Notes: generated by a model not told the origin, from the sequence alone. A stretch of 64,000 nt of DNA from Druceiella hillmani (GCA_039881145.1 JAYKKI010000008.1:30486501-30550500); one strand, 5' to 3'. Positions 23,925-36,950 are shown, counted from the stretch's first letter. Numbers and translations are program-made.

Positions 23925-24260
23925 AATCTCAAAAACTATAACATCTAAAAACATCGTTACAGTTTTCATGCAACCTTTGCGTTCAAAGCTTCCAAAACTC
24001 AATTTTAGGTTCGGTAGTTTCGGAAATAAGGAGAAGATGTATTTTTTGCATATTTTTTAAGTAAATTTCTGAAGATATAATGCCTAAATTTAGAAATAAC
24101 ATGTTATGACACCCTTATAACACAGCCTTTCTAAGAAGCCCTCCTAAAATTTCTACGTGAACATTTCTGAGTATTAGTAATTGACATACACCTGTGGGTG
24201 TCAAAATATGCTTTATTATTATGACAAACTTGTATTCAAAGCAGTTTCTGAAAAAGAGAG
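23925..24260. repeat. Diverged interspersed repeat related to the 46-47 kb family
   Basis: Shares AACTATAAC..CATCGTTACAGTTTTC, CAACCTTTGCGTTC, GGTTCGGTAGTTTCGG and AATTTCTGAAGATATAATGC with the segment at 57.31-57.48 kb, and the first of these with the 46.7/47.3 kb repeat. No termini are seen. Confidence 0.5.
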
Positions 24261-24424
24261 AGAGAAAAATTAAAAACTGAATAATTATGAAGTTAGACTA
24301 AAGTTATAAATATATTTTCGCTAAAGTATTCGTTAAACAAAATTATAACAATTATATTTGGACATTTCACAGTTTAGGAAATGTTAAAGTTCTTGACATA
24401 GCAAAATTCTTAAAATTATAATGA

Positions 24425-24530
24425 AGAATATAATAGTAAGCTATTATATTCTTATAATAATAGCAATGTCATTTTTTTAAATAATTGCTATTATTATATT
24501 ATAAATTTAATAATAGCAATGTTATTGTAT
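24425..24530. repeat. Nested AT-rich hairpins
   Basis: GAATATAATAG-taag-CTATTATATTC is a perfect 11-bp hairpin. A second inverted pair AATAATAGCAAT / ATTGCTATTATT follows, and AATAATAGCAATGTTATTG is a third partial copy. Likely replication-slippage structure. Confidence 0.7.
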
Positions 24531-24639
24531 AAAGAACTTATGCGTAACTATAACAATAAAAATCTGTACGGCCCTGTGAAATAAAATTTTGTAAAGAATT
24601 AAAAATAGGTTTCAAATAGCGATATTTTCGACTTTGCAC

Positions 24640-25260
24640 TCGGCCGAGCGTTTCACTATTCATCCCGCCGAGATAAAATGATATTTAAAATCGTTTACTT
24701 TATTTTAGTGGACAATGAAAGCTTTATCGCGAAAAAATAATGGCCGTTTTTGTTTAAATTTCCGATAGCGCAAAGCGCTATAATCGAGGCGGGCGCTACG
24801 CGAGCGCAGAGTCGTAGAGAGCGCGCCGTTTGTCGCTGCTTAATTCACTAGACTGTATGGTGTGGGTGTTCCTATTGAACATATCCATAAAAGTCGAACA
24901 TTACAGGAAAACAATGAAGGAGGGGAGAAGGGTACAGGCTGGGCGTTCTCCCGTCTATCTCGGTGCGGCGGGGATGACTGCGGATGGCTTTGTACGCATT
25001 ACTTAGATATGTATATTCCTCGACGGCGATGTCGATTGGAACATAGTGAGGGTATTAGGTGCTCGCATTGTTGTTGAAGAACTTTTGTTCCTATTGTGCT
25101 ATTCATTGAAAGTAATACAAAGACGCCCGCAACGACGATGGACATAAAATCGAAATTCATCACCCGCGGCCGATTGTCTGATATCATAATGGCCGTCGGC
25201 TGCGGCCGGGCCGCGTCGAGAGCCGCTCCCTTATTGCTTTACGGCTGAAACTTCACATTG
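24640..25260. promoter_or_regulatory. Large GC-richer island, candidate enhancer or promoter
   Basis: About 600 bp of mixed composition: CGGCCGAGCG, ATCCCGCCGAGATAAAATG, the self-complementary AGCGCAAAGCGCT, GGCGGGCGCTACGCGAGCG, and a later CGGCCGATTG..GGCCGTCGGC block. Frames over it (such as 24862-25077) start at non-ATG codons and look like composition artefacts. The contrast with flanking AT-rich DNA suggests constraint. Function is inferred. Confidence 0.35.
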
Positions 25261-26130
25261 TGCGATTGTTTGGCTTGGCAAATAATTTTTGTTTTATATT
25301 TCTCATAAGTTACAAGTTTTGCGGTATGACTTTCGTGGCGGTGTCCGGGATAGTGCAATGCTTTTGTATTAAGTGTGTTAATTAAATTAAACTGTAGTTA
25401 AACATTTGCATATCGTGGATAATTTGCTAACATATTATTCTTTTATGTTGCCATAACTTAAATTATTGCATAATGTGCTCATTAGATTTTTGAGTTGAAT
25501 TTTATTTTAAAATAATAAATTACTTTTAAAGCTAAACACTTTTCAATTATTTGTTTAATCACATATTGCTAAAAAAATTAATTATAAAAATTGGGCTGTC
25601 TATAATATATAGACCGAGATAAAGTAAGTAGCGGTGGAGGATAAAGGTGTTGTCACACAGCCACGTCTGAGCTAGATTGTCTCAATAAAGTCACTTTAGT
25701 AAAGGATTTAATAATTTGTTTTAGAGGAGAGCGGAATTAAGTATCACTTGATTTGATAAAAATTGAACTATAAATTAGATGAAATTTAAAAAAAATTGGT
25801 TAAGTGCGTGTTGTAATACGCAATAAGTAAGCTTTCGTTGATGTATATATATTTTTTTCAAGTTAACCAAAATAGTTTTATTTCAAAATTCGAATCTAAT
25901 CCTTATTATTAGATCTTTTTTTCGTTTATAACCAAAAGTTAAAGAGGTCATATTGTACATCATTTTGAAGCTGGGTGTTTCTGACTCTGGTCATACTAAT
26001 GACACCTCTTGGTGTTGTAAATGTTTTACTTTAGTGGGACAAGCCATGGAGAGTTGCTAGCCTCTATGATGCCATTGGGACACTTGTAAAATATTTCCAT
26101 TTCATTAGCAACTGTGCTTCTTGAAATTAT
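25261..26130. other. AT-rich DNA, no gene seen
   Basis: No credible frame, RNA gene or element. Confidence 0.45.
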
Positions 26131-26132
26131 TT

Positions 26133-26777
26133 GATGTCTGTTTATATCACAGCCGGTTGTAGAGCACTTTTTAGTATTACTTCACGTCTGTTTATGTCAC
26201 GGCAGGTTGTAGAGCACTTTTTAGTACTACTTCACGTCTGTTTATGTCACAACAGGCTGTAGAGCACTTTTTAGTATTACTTCACGTCTGTTTATGTCAC
26301 AGCAGGTTGTAGAGCACTTTTTAGTATTACTTCACGTCTGTTTATGTCACAGCAGGTTGTAGAGAACTTTTTAGTATTACTTCACGTCTGTTTATGTCAC
26401 AGCAGGTTGTAGAGCACTTTTTAGTATTACTTCATGTCTGTTTATGTCACAGCAGGTTGTAGAGCACTTTTTAGTATTACTTCACGTCTGTTTATGTCAC
26501 AGCAGGTTGTAGAGCACTTTTTAGTATTACTTCACGTTTGTTTATGTCACAGCAGGTTGTAGAGCACTTTTTAGTATTACTTCATGTCTGTTTATGTCAC
26601 AGCGGGTTGTAGAGCACTTTTTAGTATTACTTCACGTCTGTTTATGTCACAACAGGTTGTAGAGCACTTTTTAGTATTACTTCACGTCTGTTTATGTCAC
26701 AGCAGGTTGTAGAGCACTTTTTAATATTACTTCACGTCTGTTTACGTCACAACAGGTTGTAGAGCACTTTTTAGTAT
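26133..26777. repeat. 50-bp tandem repeat, 13 copies
   Basis: The block AGAGCACTTT starts at 26161, 26211, 26261 and so on to 26761, exactly every 50 bp with no indel (one copy reads AGAGAACTTT). The unit is CTGTTTATGTCACAGCAGG, TTGTAGAGCACTTTTTAG, TATTACTTCACGT. Copies differ at a few positions, mostly transitions at CpG or CpA. Every frame meets stops, so it is non-coding. Homogeneity points to recent expansion or ongoing conversion. Confidence 0.97.
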
Positions 26778-26894
26778 CTTCTTAAGAATTAGTCCAAAAT
26801 GAATGTTCAAATTAATTCAGACTTTTCTGGAAGAGTCTTATCTTAGTCACGTTTACCACAAAATAAAATTTTGTTATGTTGTGATAATTCACAA

Positions 26895-26969
26895 AAAGCG
26901 TTGATATGACAAATAAATATTACTTTTGTTTCAAACAGTAGTAATATTTATTTGTCATATCAATGCTTT
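26895..26969. repeat. Hairpin with a 29-bp stem
   Basis: The arms 26895-26923 and 26941-26969 match at 28 of 29 positions around a 17-nt loop. As RNA it would form a roughly 75-nt hairpin of pre-miRNA size, but the stem is almost perfect, which fits a small foldback or hairpin siRNA source better than a typical miRNA. Confidence 0.85.
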
Positions 26970-27570
26970 AACCAATTATAAAATATTGAGAATTTTTTTT
27001 ATTAAGAATGAAGTCTTTTTTATTGTCATGTGATATGAGCGCAAACCACAAGTCGTATGACTTGTCAGTTGACCCTTTAGAGGATGCATTCAATTACTTA
27101 TGTGTCAAGACAGTGGATGTTGTATTGTGGATACCTTGCATTGTTGAAACAATACTCCGACCCGATACTTTCCACTGAATATCACAGTGTCGCCCGTGAT
27201 TGTGCAGATACAGCCCTCGTGGTGCTGCTGAGGTGAAAAAGGGGGTGTTTTTGTGACGCGAAAATGAAAGTTGGTGGTTGCAATTATGTTAAGACATGAA
27301 AATGGAAATGAAAAATATCATAAAGAATAATGTCTAATAGTTCTGAAAGCATCGTATTTTAGTTAAGTTAAATGCTACGATCTGGTACAAGTCCTGGTAA
27401 AATAATGAGCGAGTATGAGTGTTCACAGTTAACAATGCAACATATCAGGTGTTAAATATATTTTCTAATTATTTTGGAATGCATATATTTCCCTTACAAC
27501 TTACCTATTTTTTAACGAAGTAGTTGGTAATTCAGTAGTTAATTCGGTTGTTATTAACTTACTGCTTTTA

Positions 27571-27660
27571 AATTTTAAAAATATTCCTTTAAGAAGGTGA
27601 ATTCAGTTATGAGAGTAAAAATAACCGAATTCGCCTTCTTAAAAGAGTATTTTTAAAATT
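27571..27660. repeat. Hairpin with a 40-bp stem
   Basis: The arms 27571-27610 and 27621-27660 match at 36 of 40 positions around a 10-nt loop. All four mismatches are transitions. No gene is present. Confidence 0.9.
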
Positions 27661-28084
27661 GAAAAGTTTTTTCAGTAACTGTAAAATATTATGTACATAA
27701 ATGGCGAGAAAGTGTTAAATGTGCACAAAAATTATATCTGTTATTCGAAGAGGATCTCGACCAAGCCAAATTAAATAATAAACAAATAATAACCAAAGAA
27801 TTATCAGAGAAGTTTTCAATGTACAAAACTACAGTAGAAAGACAACACGTGTTTGGATTATTTAAAAAAATATAGAACTTAGTTTTTTATGAGTCATCGG
27901 AACTAAATCGAATGGATAGAATGATTGAAATTCGCTAGAATTCATTCCTTACTTAAAAGAAATTGCTGAATTTGAAATGGGATGTCATAGTCGTACGATT
28001 TCGTAAAACAAAACGTTGACAAATTGAAGAAATTCAAAACATTTGCCTAAAGCTTTATAAATTGTTGATTCTAACAAAAAATAT

Positions 28085-28186
28085 TTACAAAGGGTAATCT
28101 TTTTATTGCTAAAATTGGCAAGATGTTTACTGACACAAGACTTTTACAGATGGTAATCTTTTTATTGCCAAAATTGGCAAGATATT
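28085..28186. repeat. Two-copy tandem repeat, period 59
   Basis: GGTAATCTTTTTATTG followed by CCAAAATTGGCAAGAT (CT in the first copy) occurs at 28093 and 28152. Small local duplication. Confidence 0.85.
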
Positions 28187-28227
28187 AATAATAATGGAGA
28201 CTATATATACTAACAAAATTTTTTGGC

Positions 28228-28240
28228 TTATGATTTTTCA
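28228..28240. repeat. Target site duplication of foldback copy A, left
   Basis: TTATGATTTTTCA is identical to 28459-28471. Confidence 0.85.
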
Positions 28241-28458
28241 AATATTGAATATATTTGGCGTTCATTTTGTAGAAATTCATTATTCACAATTAAATGAAAC
28301 AACGTGATGTATTATTATTTCTACTTTCTTTAAGTTCTTTACCATCTTTGCTAATATCCCACCTGAAGATGTTGTAATACAACGAAACCTAGGTGGTGGT
28401 AAAGAAATGAAAGAAAGTAGAAATAATACTACATCACGTAGTTTCATTTAATTGTGAA
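28241..28458 (+). mobile_element. Hammerhead-bearing foldback element, copy A
   Basis: A 218-bp element between identical 13-bp duplications. It has the family layout: an asymmetric head (ATTGAATATATTTGGCG, then TTTTGTAGAAATTC), then TTCACAATTAAATGAAAC, a left arm of which the ribozyme complement has been lost, a centre (CTTTGCTAATA), the ribozyme motif and the right arm ending TTTAATTGTGAA. The outer arms (AAATGAAAC..TTTCTTTAA and complement) still fold back. Variable-length target duplications argue for an RNA-mediated insertion rather than a cut-and-paste MITE. There is no protein. Confidence 0.85.
28345..28405 (+). ncRNA. Hammerhead ribozyme-like motif, copy A (cleavage base mutated)
   Basis: 61 nt. 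Outer stem I UCUUU/AAAGA, inner stem I CCAC/GUGG, core CUGAAGA, an extra U, stem II GUUGU-aau-ACAAC, GAAA, and stem III within CCUAGG. Position 17 is G (GGUG instead of GGUC). The hammerhead rule is H (not G) at this site, so this copy is predicted to be inactive. Confidence 0.7.
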
Positions 28459-28471
28459 TTATGATTTTTCA
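28459..28471. repeat. Target site duplication of foldback copy A, right
   Basis: Identical to 28228-28240. Confidence 0.85.
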
Positions 28472-30480
28472 TTTGAGGATAAGAATGCATTGAAATTTTA
28501 CACAGCTATAATGTATGCAATGTTCTGCATGTACGTTTGTATGGCAGTATTTTCTCAAATTTACTTATCTATAATTGGTAGACTATATTCGTTTGCAAGC
28601 GGGTGACGAGCTCCTCGTTTTCCTCACTTTCTTCACACAACATTTATTTAATTGCTGCCTACTTATAAAATAAAATTGTCAAATTAGTGAAAACTGGAAA
28701 ACATTTGAAAATATAACGTATTACGTTATTATCAATTGAGCGAACTTTGGTTACATTTCATTCGGTTTTTTTTTTATAAAAGATGGATTTTAAGTTTGAT
28801 CAAAGTAATATACTGTTTTTTTACTTTTTAACTTTTTTCTGCACACAATTTTAAAAAAATTTCAAAATAAAAAGTATTTACGTCATTGAGACACAAATAG
28901 ACGAACAATTAATTTTCGCATCTTTAAATGCGCAGTTATATGAAGTATAAATAATGATGTGACTGATATTAATATTACTAATATACTCTTTAAGGATTTC
29001 GTACCTCGAAATAAAAAAGATATGGGTCCTTATAAGAACATTCACGTGTCCGTCAGTCACAGTTCGAATGACCCAAACTACTAAAGTCAAAATTATAAAA
29101 CAATAGTGTTAACAGAAATCTATCTCAAGTTTAACGGAAAACTTTGGTAATAGTTCTAAATCTCATAGTCTTTAAGAAATTCACGATATTTTTAAGGCCG
29201 TGAGAGGTAGACTAGGCAAAATATTTACTTCAATTGGCGAAAAATAATACTAATATTTATAGAAATACTATGAACCTTTAAGTATCTATAAGAATCTAGG
29301 CGTCCACGGAACTCCCGTCGTGGAAGACCAACTAGAACAGATTTTATTTCCACATACCTATGTCACATTCAAGTCTAGTAATAACAAATGTGAACAGTAA
29401 GTATTAATTCCATGAGTTCTTGAAGTGCGAATTGTAATGTGATGTTGTGGATATTTTGGGTATCGGCCAAGCCTGGATAACCATTTTGGAAACCGATTCA
29501 AGGACACCGGTCAAGGTTACGTATGTTTTGGGAATCAATTAGCCTATAGGAGTTCAAAGAAAAACTGCTAATATAATTTTTATTTTTGATTAAAATCCAT
29601 TTAAAAATATAAAATAATTTCGATTTTCTATGGTAAATAATTAAATTTTTTTTATATAATTTTTTTTGGAAAAAGCGAGTAAAGCGTTAAAAGAAAAAAT
29701 ATTACTTTTAATAAATACAATCTATATTATTACCTATCGATTTATGTTGTTATTTTATTGTTTATGTCAAAACAAGTGAAATGAGTCCAAAGTTTATTCC
29801 TCATCAGTGAAGAGTGACCGTCCATACCTTCCAGCTCCATCATTGTATACTACTATTTTATATATCAATATCATTTGATCATAACATTCTGATCTAATAT
29901 AAAATATTAAAGACAGTTTGAATTGCAAATATTAAAATTATTGTAAACAAACATAATGCAAACTTTCATTGTAATCAATCAAATGTTAATAATATGACGA
30001 AATTCATTATTGGAAAATGAAAAAAAAACAACCAAAACTGAAATACAATAATTTCGGACTGAATGAGTAAAAATTTCTGATTCTTTGGTAAGAATGCATA
30101 CGTTTTAAGATGATCTGTTTTTTGTAGGTTTTTTTTATATTTGTTTCTTTGATACGCGTTTTTATACTTATACATTCTGTGATGAAAAAGAAATGTTTTG
30201 ATTTTCCATCATTTCCAACGTTGATGTTATAGTAAATAATGATTTTTTAATATATCGGCCACAATTATATTTTTTTAAACGCAACCCAAAATTTGGTGGT
30301 GAAGTATGGGTCTTAATTTTGTATTGACAAAATCATTTGGCGTAACCGTTAAAAATGGTTGGGAAATATACACTTAGTAAAATGGAAAAAATTAATTACA
30401 AATACGAAATTCTTGATAAAAAACAATTTCTCTTAGTACGTTTTATGCAATTACATACACATAAATGTGTACACAAACAC

Positions 30481-30486
<6 letters not shown>
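28472..30486. other. AT-rich DNA, no gene seen
   Basis: Apart from the interspersed repeat near 28.99 kb, no frame, RNA gene or element is recognisable. Confidence 0.45.
28985..29130 (+). repeat. Interspersed repeat of the CCGTC family
   Basis: GGATTTCGTACCTCGAAATA, then TCCTTATAAGAACATTCACG, then TGTCCGTCAGTCAC: the same head as at 9.77 and 21.73 kb. Confidence 0.55.

Positions 30487-30513
<27 letters not shown>
30487..30513. repeat. Short (AT)n microsatellite
   Basis: AT tract flanked by ACACGCGC on the left and ACATGCGC on the right. Confidence 0.95.
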
Positions 30514-30531
30514 CATGCGCATACATAACAA

Positions 30532-30770
30532 GTGGCTAGCTTCGTTTGCCGTCAAAAGCATGCAAAAAGATTTCCTCGGCAAGTTGCCTTGGTGCGGTCG
30601 CCCGCCGCAGTTTCTCAAGATATTTCCCTTTTATCGACTGTAATAAGTAGGGAGATTCCAAAAGGCCGACGGATTTCGACAACTTCTTTCATTTTGTGCG
30701 AGCACGTGAATATTTTTGGAAAGAAATTGCTTTTGCAGTGAATTGCGGTTGCAACATACTCGGTAAATAG
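30532..30770. promoter_or_regulatory. Candidate regulatory island
   Basis: Mixed-composition block (GGTGCGGTCGCCCGCCGCAG, AAAAGGCCGACGGATTTCG, GAGCACGTGAA with an E-box CACGTG). A 69-codon frame crosses it, starts without ATG and shows no domain. Regulatory nature is inferred. Confidence 0.25.
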
Positions 30771-32035
30771 CTAAGTGCTTATATGCAACTTATATGGACT
30801 CAGGATTTGCCTTCTCGTTTGTAGCATCGGGATATTGCATACTGATGAATTGTATCGAACTCGTATACTAAATATGAAAAGGACTATTTGTTTCATCTAC
30901 ATCACGTAAGTGAACTATAGATTATGCGAATTAAAATTATTTGATGCAGTTAATAATTATTCCGCAATTCATTAGCAGTGGAATTTGGTCTACATCAAAT
31001 CTAAGCAAGGGAATAAATTAATCATTACTTTTATTAAAAATGGGATTGGTATACTGCTGTTTTTACTGTACTTGTTACTGTTACCGGTTTAATACCTATG
31101 TAAAATGGGAGCAATTTTTTCCAACAGTAATCCCATCGGGTGGCGTACTATTAGATAATATTATTTAAAATTATGTGGTGGTGCTATTTCCAATTTTTAA
31201 TTTTTAAGCTGCTTTTTGGAAATATCATTTTTCAGTCATGGGTTTGAGAAAGCCGATTATTTAAAATGTTTGATTAGCACTTTCAAGTGAAATTACTTCG
31301 GTTAATTTGCATCAACAATTTGAAGAGGTGTTTACGAAACGAAATACACGAAACCTGATTTTCATATATTTCGATATTTTAAAGACATCAAGATATATAA
31401 AGTCTTCATGCTTTCCAACTGATTGCTCTCTTATCACTTAAAATCTTTTTTGTTCTTATTAATTAACTTTTTCTCATAAATTTCATTCAACACTGTAAAT
31501 ATGAATTTGAAATATTTAATTTTATTTAGCACCTTTTTATGTATAGTACATATGGCGGACTTATTCCTACATGAGCAATCTCTTCCAGTCAACCATAACA
31601 ATTGGTATTGAAATTTAGTCGGTAGACTGTAAGAGAATTTTACGTACGATTCCAAATGCATCGCATGATTTTCATCGGTTAGATAGATTTAAATTTATGA
31701 TTTTATAAATTTATTTAATTAGTAAAAATTATATGAATATCAATTAGAGTAAATAGTATGCTCGCTTATGTCTAGGATTTTTTGTCAAAGAAAATAAGGA
31801 TTGAGTATTTAAACATTTTAACTTGTAAATTAGCTAATTCGTCTTGAGAATTAATATTATCTGAATTAACCGTATTGTTCAGCGTTTAAGCTGCGTAGTA
31901 TTCAATATTATTCTACCAGAAAACTAAATCATTTTGTTTTATGTTTTTATTACGAGATTATACATTTTGGTTATAAATTGACGTAGATATATTTTAATAA
32001 AGACGTAATTGTGTAAAATCGTGAACAAGTCGATT
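30771..32035. other. AT-rich DNA, no gene seen
   Basis: Contains a SINE fragment near 31.55 kb. No gene is recognised. Confidence 0.45.
31545..31612 (-). mobile_element. SINE 3'-end fragment
   Basis: ACATATGGCGGACTTATTCC, then ACATGAGCAATCTCTTCCAG, then TCAACCATAACA is the reverse complement of the SINE body at 10.87-10.92 kb. The tRNA-like head is missing. Confidence 0.65.
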
Positions 32036-32039
32036 TTTT

Positions 32040-32400
32040 GTACAACAAAACTTGCGCCAAACTACTGCCGCCCAGGTTCGTTATTACTATAATCTACTTT
32101 TCCCACAGTGATAGAAAGCGTTCAAAGTCGCTTTTCGATTTGAACGTCGCTTTTGATAATATTTAGGATAAAAATGCAAAGCTCCGCCCAATCCCGCCCA
32201 CGAGAGCTTTGAGGCTTTTTAACAATAGGCTGATTTATTAGCGCCACCGCTCATATCGCTTTCCGTTTCGCATAAGACTTGACGTAATCACTAACTCCCG
32301 GATGGCGGAGGTTGATTGTATGGCTAATAAAGCAGTATCGATGTACCTACATACATGCCCCTCCACTCACCTGTGCGGGAGTACCCTGGAGGGTAAGATA
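32040..32400. promoter_or_regulatory. Candidate enhancer island
   Basis: Mixed composition with dense site-like words: ACTGCCGCCCAGG, GCTCCGCCCAATCCCGCCC (GC-box-like), AACAATAGGCTG (Sox-like), TTTATTAGCGCCACC, GACGTAATC (CRE-like) and CTCACCTGTGCG (E-box). An imperfect inverted pair, GCGTTCAAAGTCGC / GATTTGAACGTCGC, lies near 32130-32150. No sustained open frame. Regulatory role inferred. Confidence 0.35.
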
Positions 32401-32995
32401 TTCTAGCGTGCTCGAATTTATTTTGTGTACGTAAAATGCGAGATTTGAGTTTTACATAAGGAGGAAACAAAGCAATGTTTTCAGTTGAATTAATAGCAAT
32501 ATTTTCGTTGAAACAGCTACAAAATTTTTAGAATATGATGTTTATTGACGAAACTTACGGCTATAGAAAAGCATAGAAATACGAAGTCACAAATAATGTC
32601 GGTATTAAACATATGATGTAATCTTATATGATTGAATATTTTTTTCAATTCGCAGTTGAATATTTTGAAAATGCGGTTATGTCATGTGGAGATGAAGCCA
32701 GTCCCAGAAAGATTGTTGAAATTTCTAGAATTTTTATTATAACGAATAAATATACACAGATTATGGTTTGTTGTTACTCTGAGGTTTACAATCATCATTG
32801 TTATCTTGAGAAGAAACCTTTTCATTCTTATTTTGACGGCTTAAAGAGTGCGAATACAAATATCCTATTGAGAATATAAACTGATTGCTGTCCTATTTTT
32901 TCACGAAGAAATCGTGCAGTATATATGTAATTAATAGATGAAATCATCTTCTGAAAAAATAGAACAATTATGGAAAAAAAATTAAAATGTACATC
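32401..32995. other. AT-rich DNA, no gene supported
   Basis: An 83-codon frame (32628-32879) has no recognisable domain and low-complexity ends. I treat it as chance. Confidence 0.4.
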
Positions 32996-32998
32996 TTT

Positions 32999-33310
32999 AA
33001 TTAAAGAGAATTTTGTTTCAAAAATACGTGAAACCCAAGAAAATTTATGGATATTACAATAAGGTTATTTGATTAGGTGCTCAAAGTATCATTTACTTGA
33101 AACATAACTAGAAACTTTTTTGAAATTTTTTCTTTATATTAAAGAGAAATTTGAATTAAAGAGAATTTTGCTTGAAAAATATGTGAAAACCCAAGAAAAG
33201 TAAATGGAGTTTTTATTTATGGATATTACAACAACGTTATTTGAATAGGTGTTCAAGGTACCATGTACTTGAAATGTGACTAGAAAGTTTTTTTAAATTT
33301 TTATCGTAAA
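32999..33310. repeat. Two-copy tandem repeat, period about 155 bp
   Basis: ATTAAAGAGAATTTTG starts both units (about 33000 and 33155). Each continues AAAAATA.GTGAAA.CCCAAGAAAA, then ATGGATATTACAA, then GTACTTGAAA/TTACTTGAAA and ACTAGAAA. The units differ by substitutions and a short insertion. Confidence 0.8.
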
Positions 33311-33544
33311 GAGTTTCGCTTGTAAACAGTGATACACTAATTAATAAAGAGATTTATTTAAGTTTGTGTAAAAACAAAGTTTCTACTCGGATTACCTATT
33401 AAATCCCATTGAAATCATTAGTATCGTGCATAGGTATGGCAAAGCAGCTTTTAAAAAACGGTTGGGAAATTATTGAGAACATTTTATTGAAGGTAATAAC
33501 ACATACGCGCACACATACAAACGTACATATATAAACAATATATG

Positions 33545-33602
33545 TACACACACACACATATATATATATATATATGTACACATATATATATATATATATA
33601 TA
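33545..33602. repeat. (TA)n/(CA)n microsatellite
   Basis: CA units followed by two TA blocks split by GTACACA. Confidence 0.95.
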
Positions 33603-33689
33603 ATACCAGGTGACCGAGCGATGCGATCGGTTTATTTCGAGTGTCTCGTAGGAACGTGAAATTGCTTAGTTCATGGTATTAGATTTAGT

Positions 33690-34545
33690 ATTAGATTTTC
33701 TTCTCTTTCCCTGTCCCTTTCCCTTCCCCTTTGCCTTTGCTTTCTTCGTCGGTCTTGCCTTCCCCCTCGCCTTCTCGTTCGCCTTCACGCGCGTTCACCT
33801 TCGCGTTCGCGTTCGCCTTCCACTTTCCCTTTGCCTTCCACTGCACCTTCTTATTCCCCTTCCCCACTTCTCATCTCCACCTCCTCTTCCCCATCCCTTT
33901 TCACATACCCCTTGCCCGTCCTCGCCTCACCCACCCTTTCGCCTCCCCCTTCACACCCTTACGACACCCTTCTCCGTTCCTACTTCCCCTTCCCCTTCCC
34001 CGTCCCTTTCCCTTCACCTTCCCCTGCCCTCCATCTCGCCCTCCCCTTCCCTTCCGCTTCCCCATCCCCTTCTCTTCCGCTCCCCCTTCCTCTTCCCTTC
34101 CCTTTCCTTCCGCTCCCCCTTCCCCTTATCTTCCGTTCCCCCTTCCCCGTCCCTAACGGTCCCCCTTTCCTTACGCTCCCCCTTCCCTTCCGCTTCCCCT
34201 TCCATTCCGGTTCCCCTTCCCCTTCCTTTCAGCTTCCCCTTCCCTTTTGCTCACCCTTCCCCTTCCCTTCCGCTCCTCTTCCCCTTACATTTACTTTCCC
34301 TTACATTCCACTTCCTCTTCACATTCGCCTTCCCCACACCTCTCACCACCCCCTTCCCCTCACCTCACCCTCCTCCTCTACTCCCCTTTCCCTCCCCCTC
34401 TATTATCCTTCCCCAACCCCTCCCCTTGCTCTCCCTCACCTTTCTCCTTTCTCTCCCCTATCATTTCCCTCCTCCTCCCCCCTTCCTCCCCCCTCCCCCC
34501 CTCCCCACACTCCTACCCACACTTACCCTCCCCTCCCTTAAATGG
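33690..34545. repeat. Pyrimidine-rich degenerate hexamer tract, about 850 bp
   Basis: Almost pure C/T on the plus strand, built of CTTCCC, CTTCGC and CCTTCC variants that become C-richer to the right. The absence of A suppresses stops in every frame, so long Pro/Ser/Leu/Phe frames appear on the plus strand (for example 33673-34563) and a Gly/Glu/Arg frame on the minus strand. These are not genes. Such polypurine-polypyrimidine DNA can adopt triplex structure. Confidence 0.95.
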
Positions 34546-34666
34546 CTGCCATTTCCAAAATAATTAACCGACAAAGCTCATCTTCAAAATTATTTAATAC
34601 AATCACCCAAGTAATAAATATACCAAATTTCAGCAAAATCGTTATAGCCGTTTCCGAGAAACCATT

Positions 34667-36685
<2,019 letters not shown>

Positions 36686-36689
36686 GTAG

Positions 36690-36950
36690 CAATCCATTGT
36701 AGTAAGTACGGAGACGGTGCTTGCGTTCAAGTCGGTCCAATGAAACGCGATTAATGAGGAAACAAGGCATCACAAAAGATTGAGTAGATCATTTAATTCA
36801 ACACGTTCCATTGATTATGAATGGTATTTAGCAGCGAACAAGGGACGCGGGAGCGCTCAGACTTGGCTACGAAAAAAGTACGGACGAAGCCAATTACCGT
36901 TTAGCTTGAGATCGATCTTCGTGCTATTCAATTGTAATGGACCTAACATT
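36690..36950. promoter_or_regulatory. Candidate regulatory island
   Basis: Mixed composition (GGAGACGGTGCTTGCG, TCGGTCCAATGAAACGCG, ACGCGGGAGCGCTCAG, GTACGGACGAAGCC). The 69-codon frame across it (36780-36989) starts without ATG and ends in T-rich codons. Weak inference. Confidence 0.2.

Noticed and set aside
26133..26777. CRISPR array
   Set aside because: Units are directly adjacent 50-bp repeats without unique spacers, in a eukaryotic context.
27700..27875. Open stretch of about 60 codons (LYLLFEEDLDQAKLNN and onward)
   Set aside because: The length is within what chance gives over six frames in 64 kb, and no domain is recognisable.
28241..28458. Classical DNA MITE
   Set aside because: Target duplications vary from 10 to 13 bp between copies and the head is asymmetric, which does not fit a fixed-length cut-and-paste duplication.
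33673..34563. 296-codon Pro/Ser/Leu/Phe frame and overlapping frames, including a Gly/Glu/Arg frame on minus
   Set aside because: The tract lacks the bases needed for stop codons in several frames at once. The frames reflect low complexity, not selection for protein.
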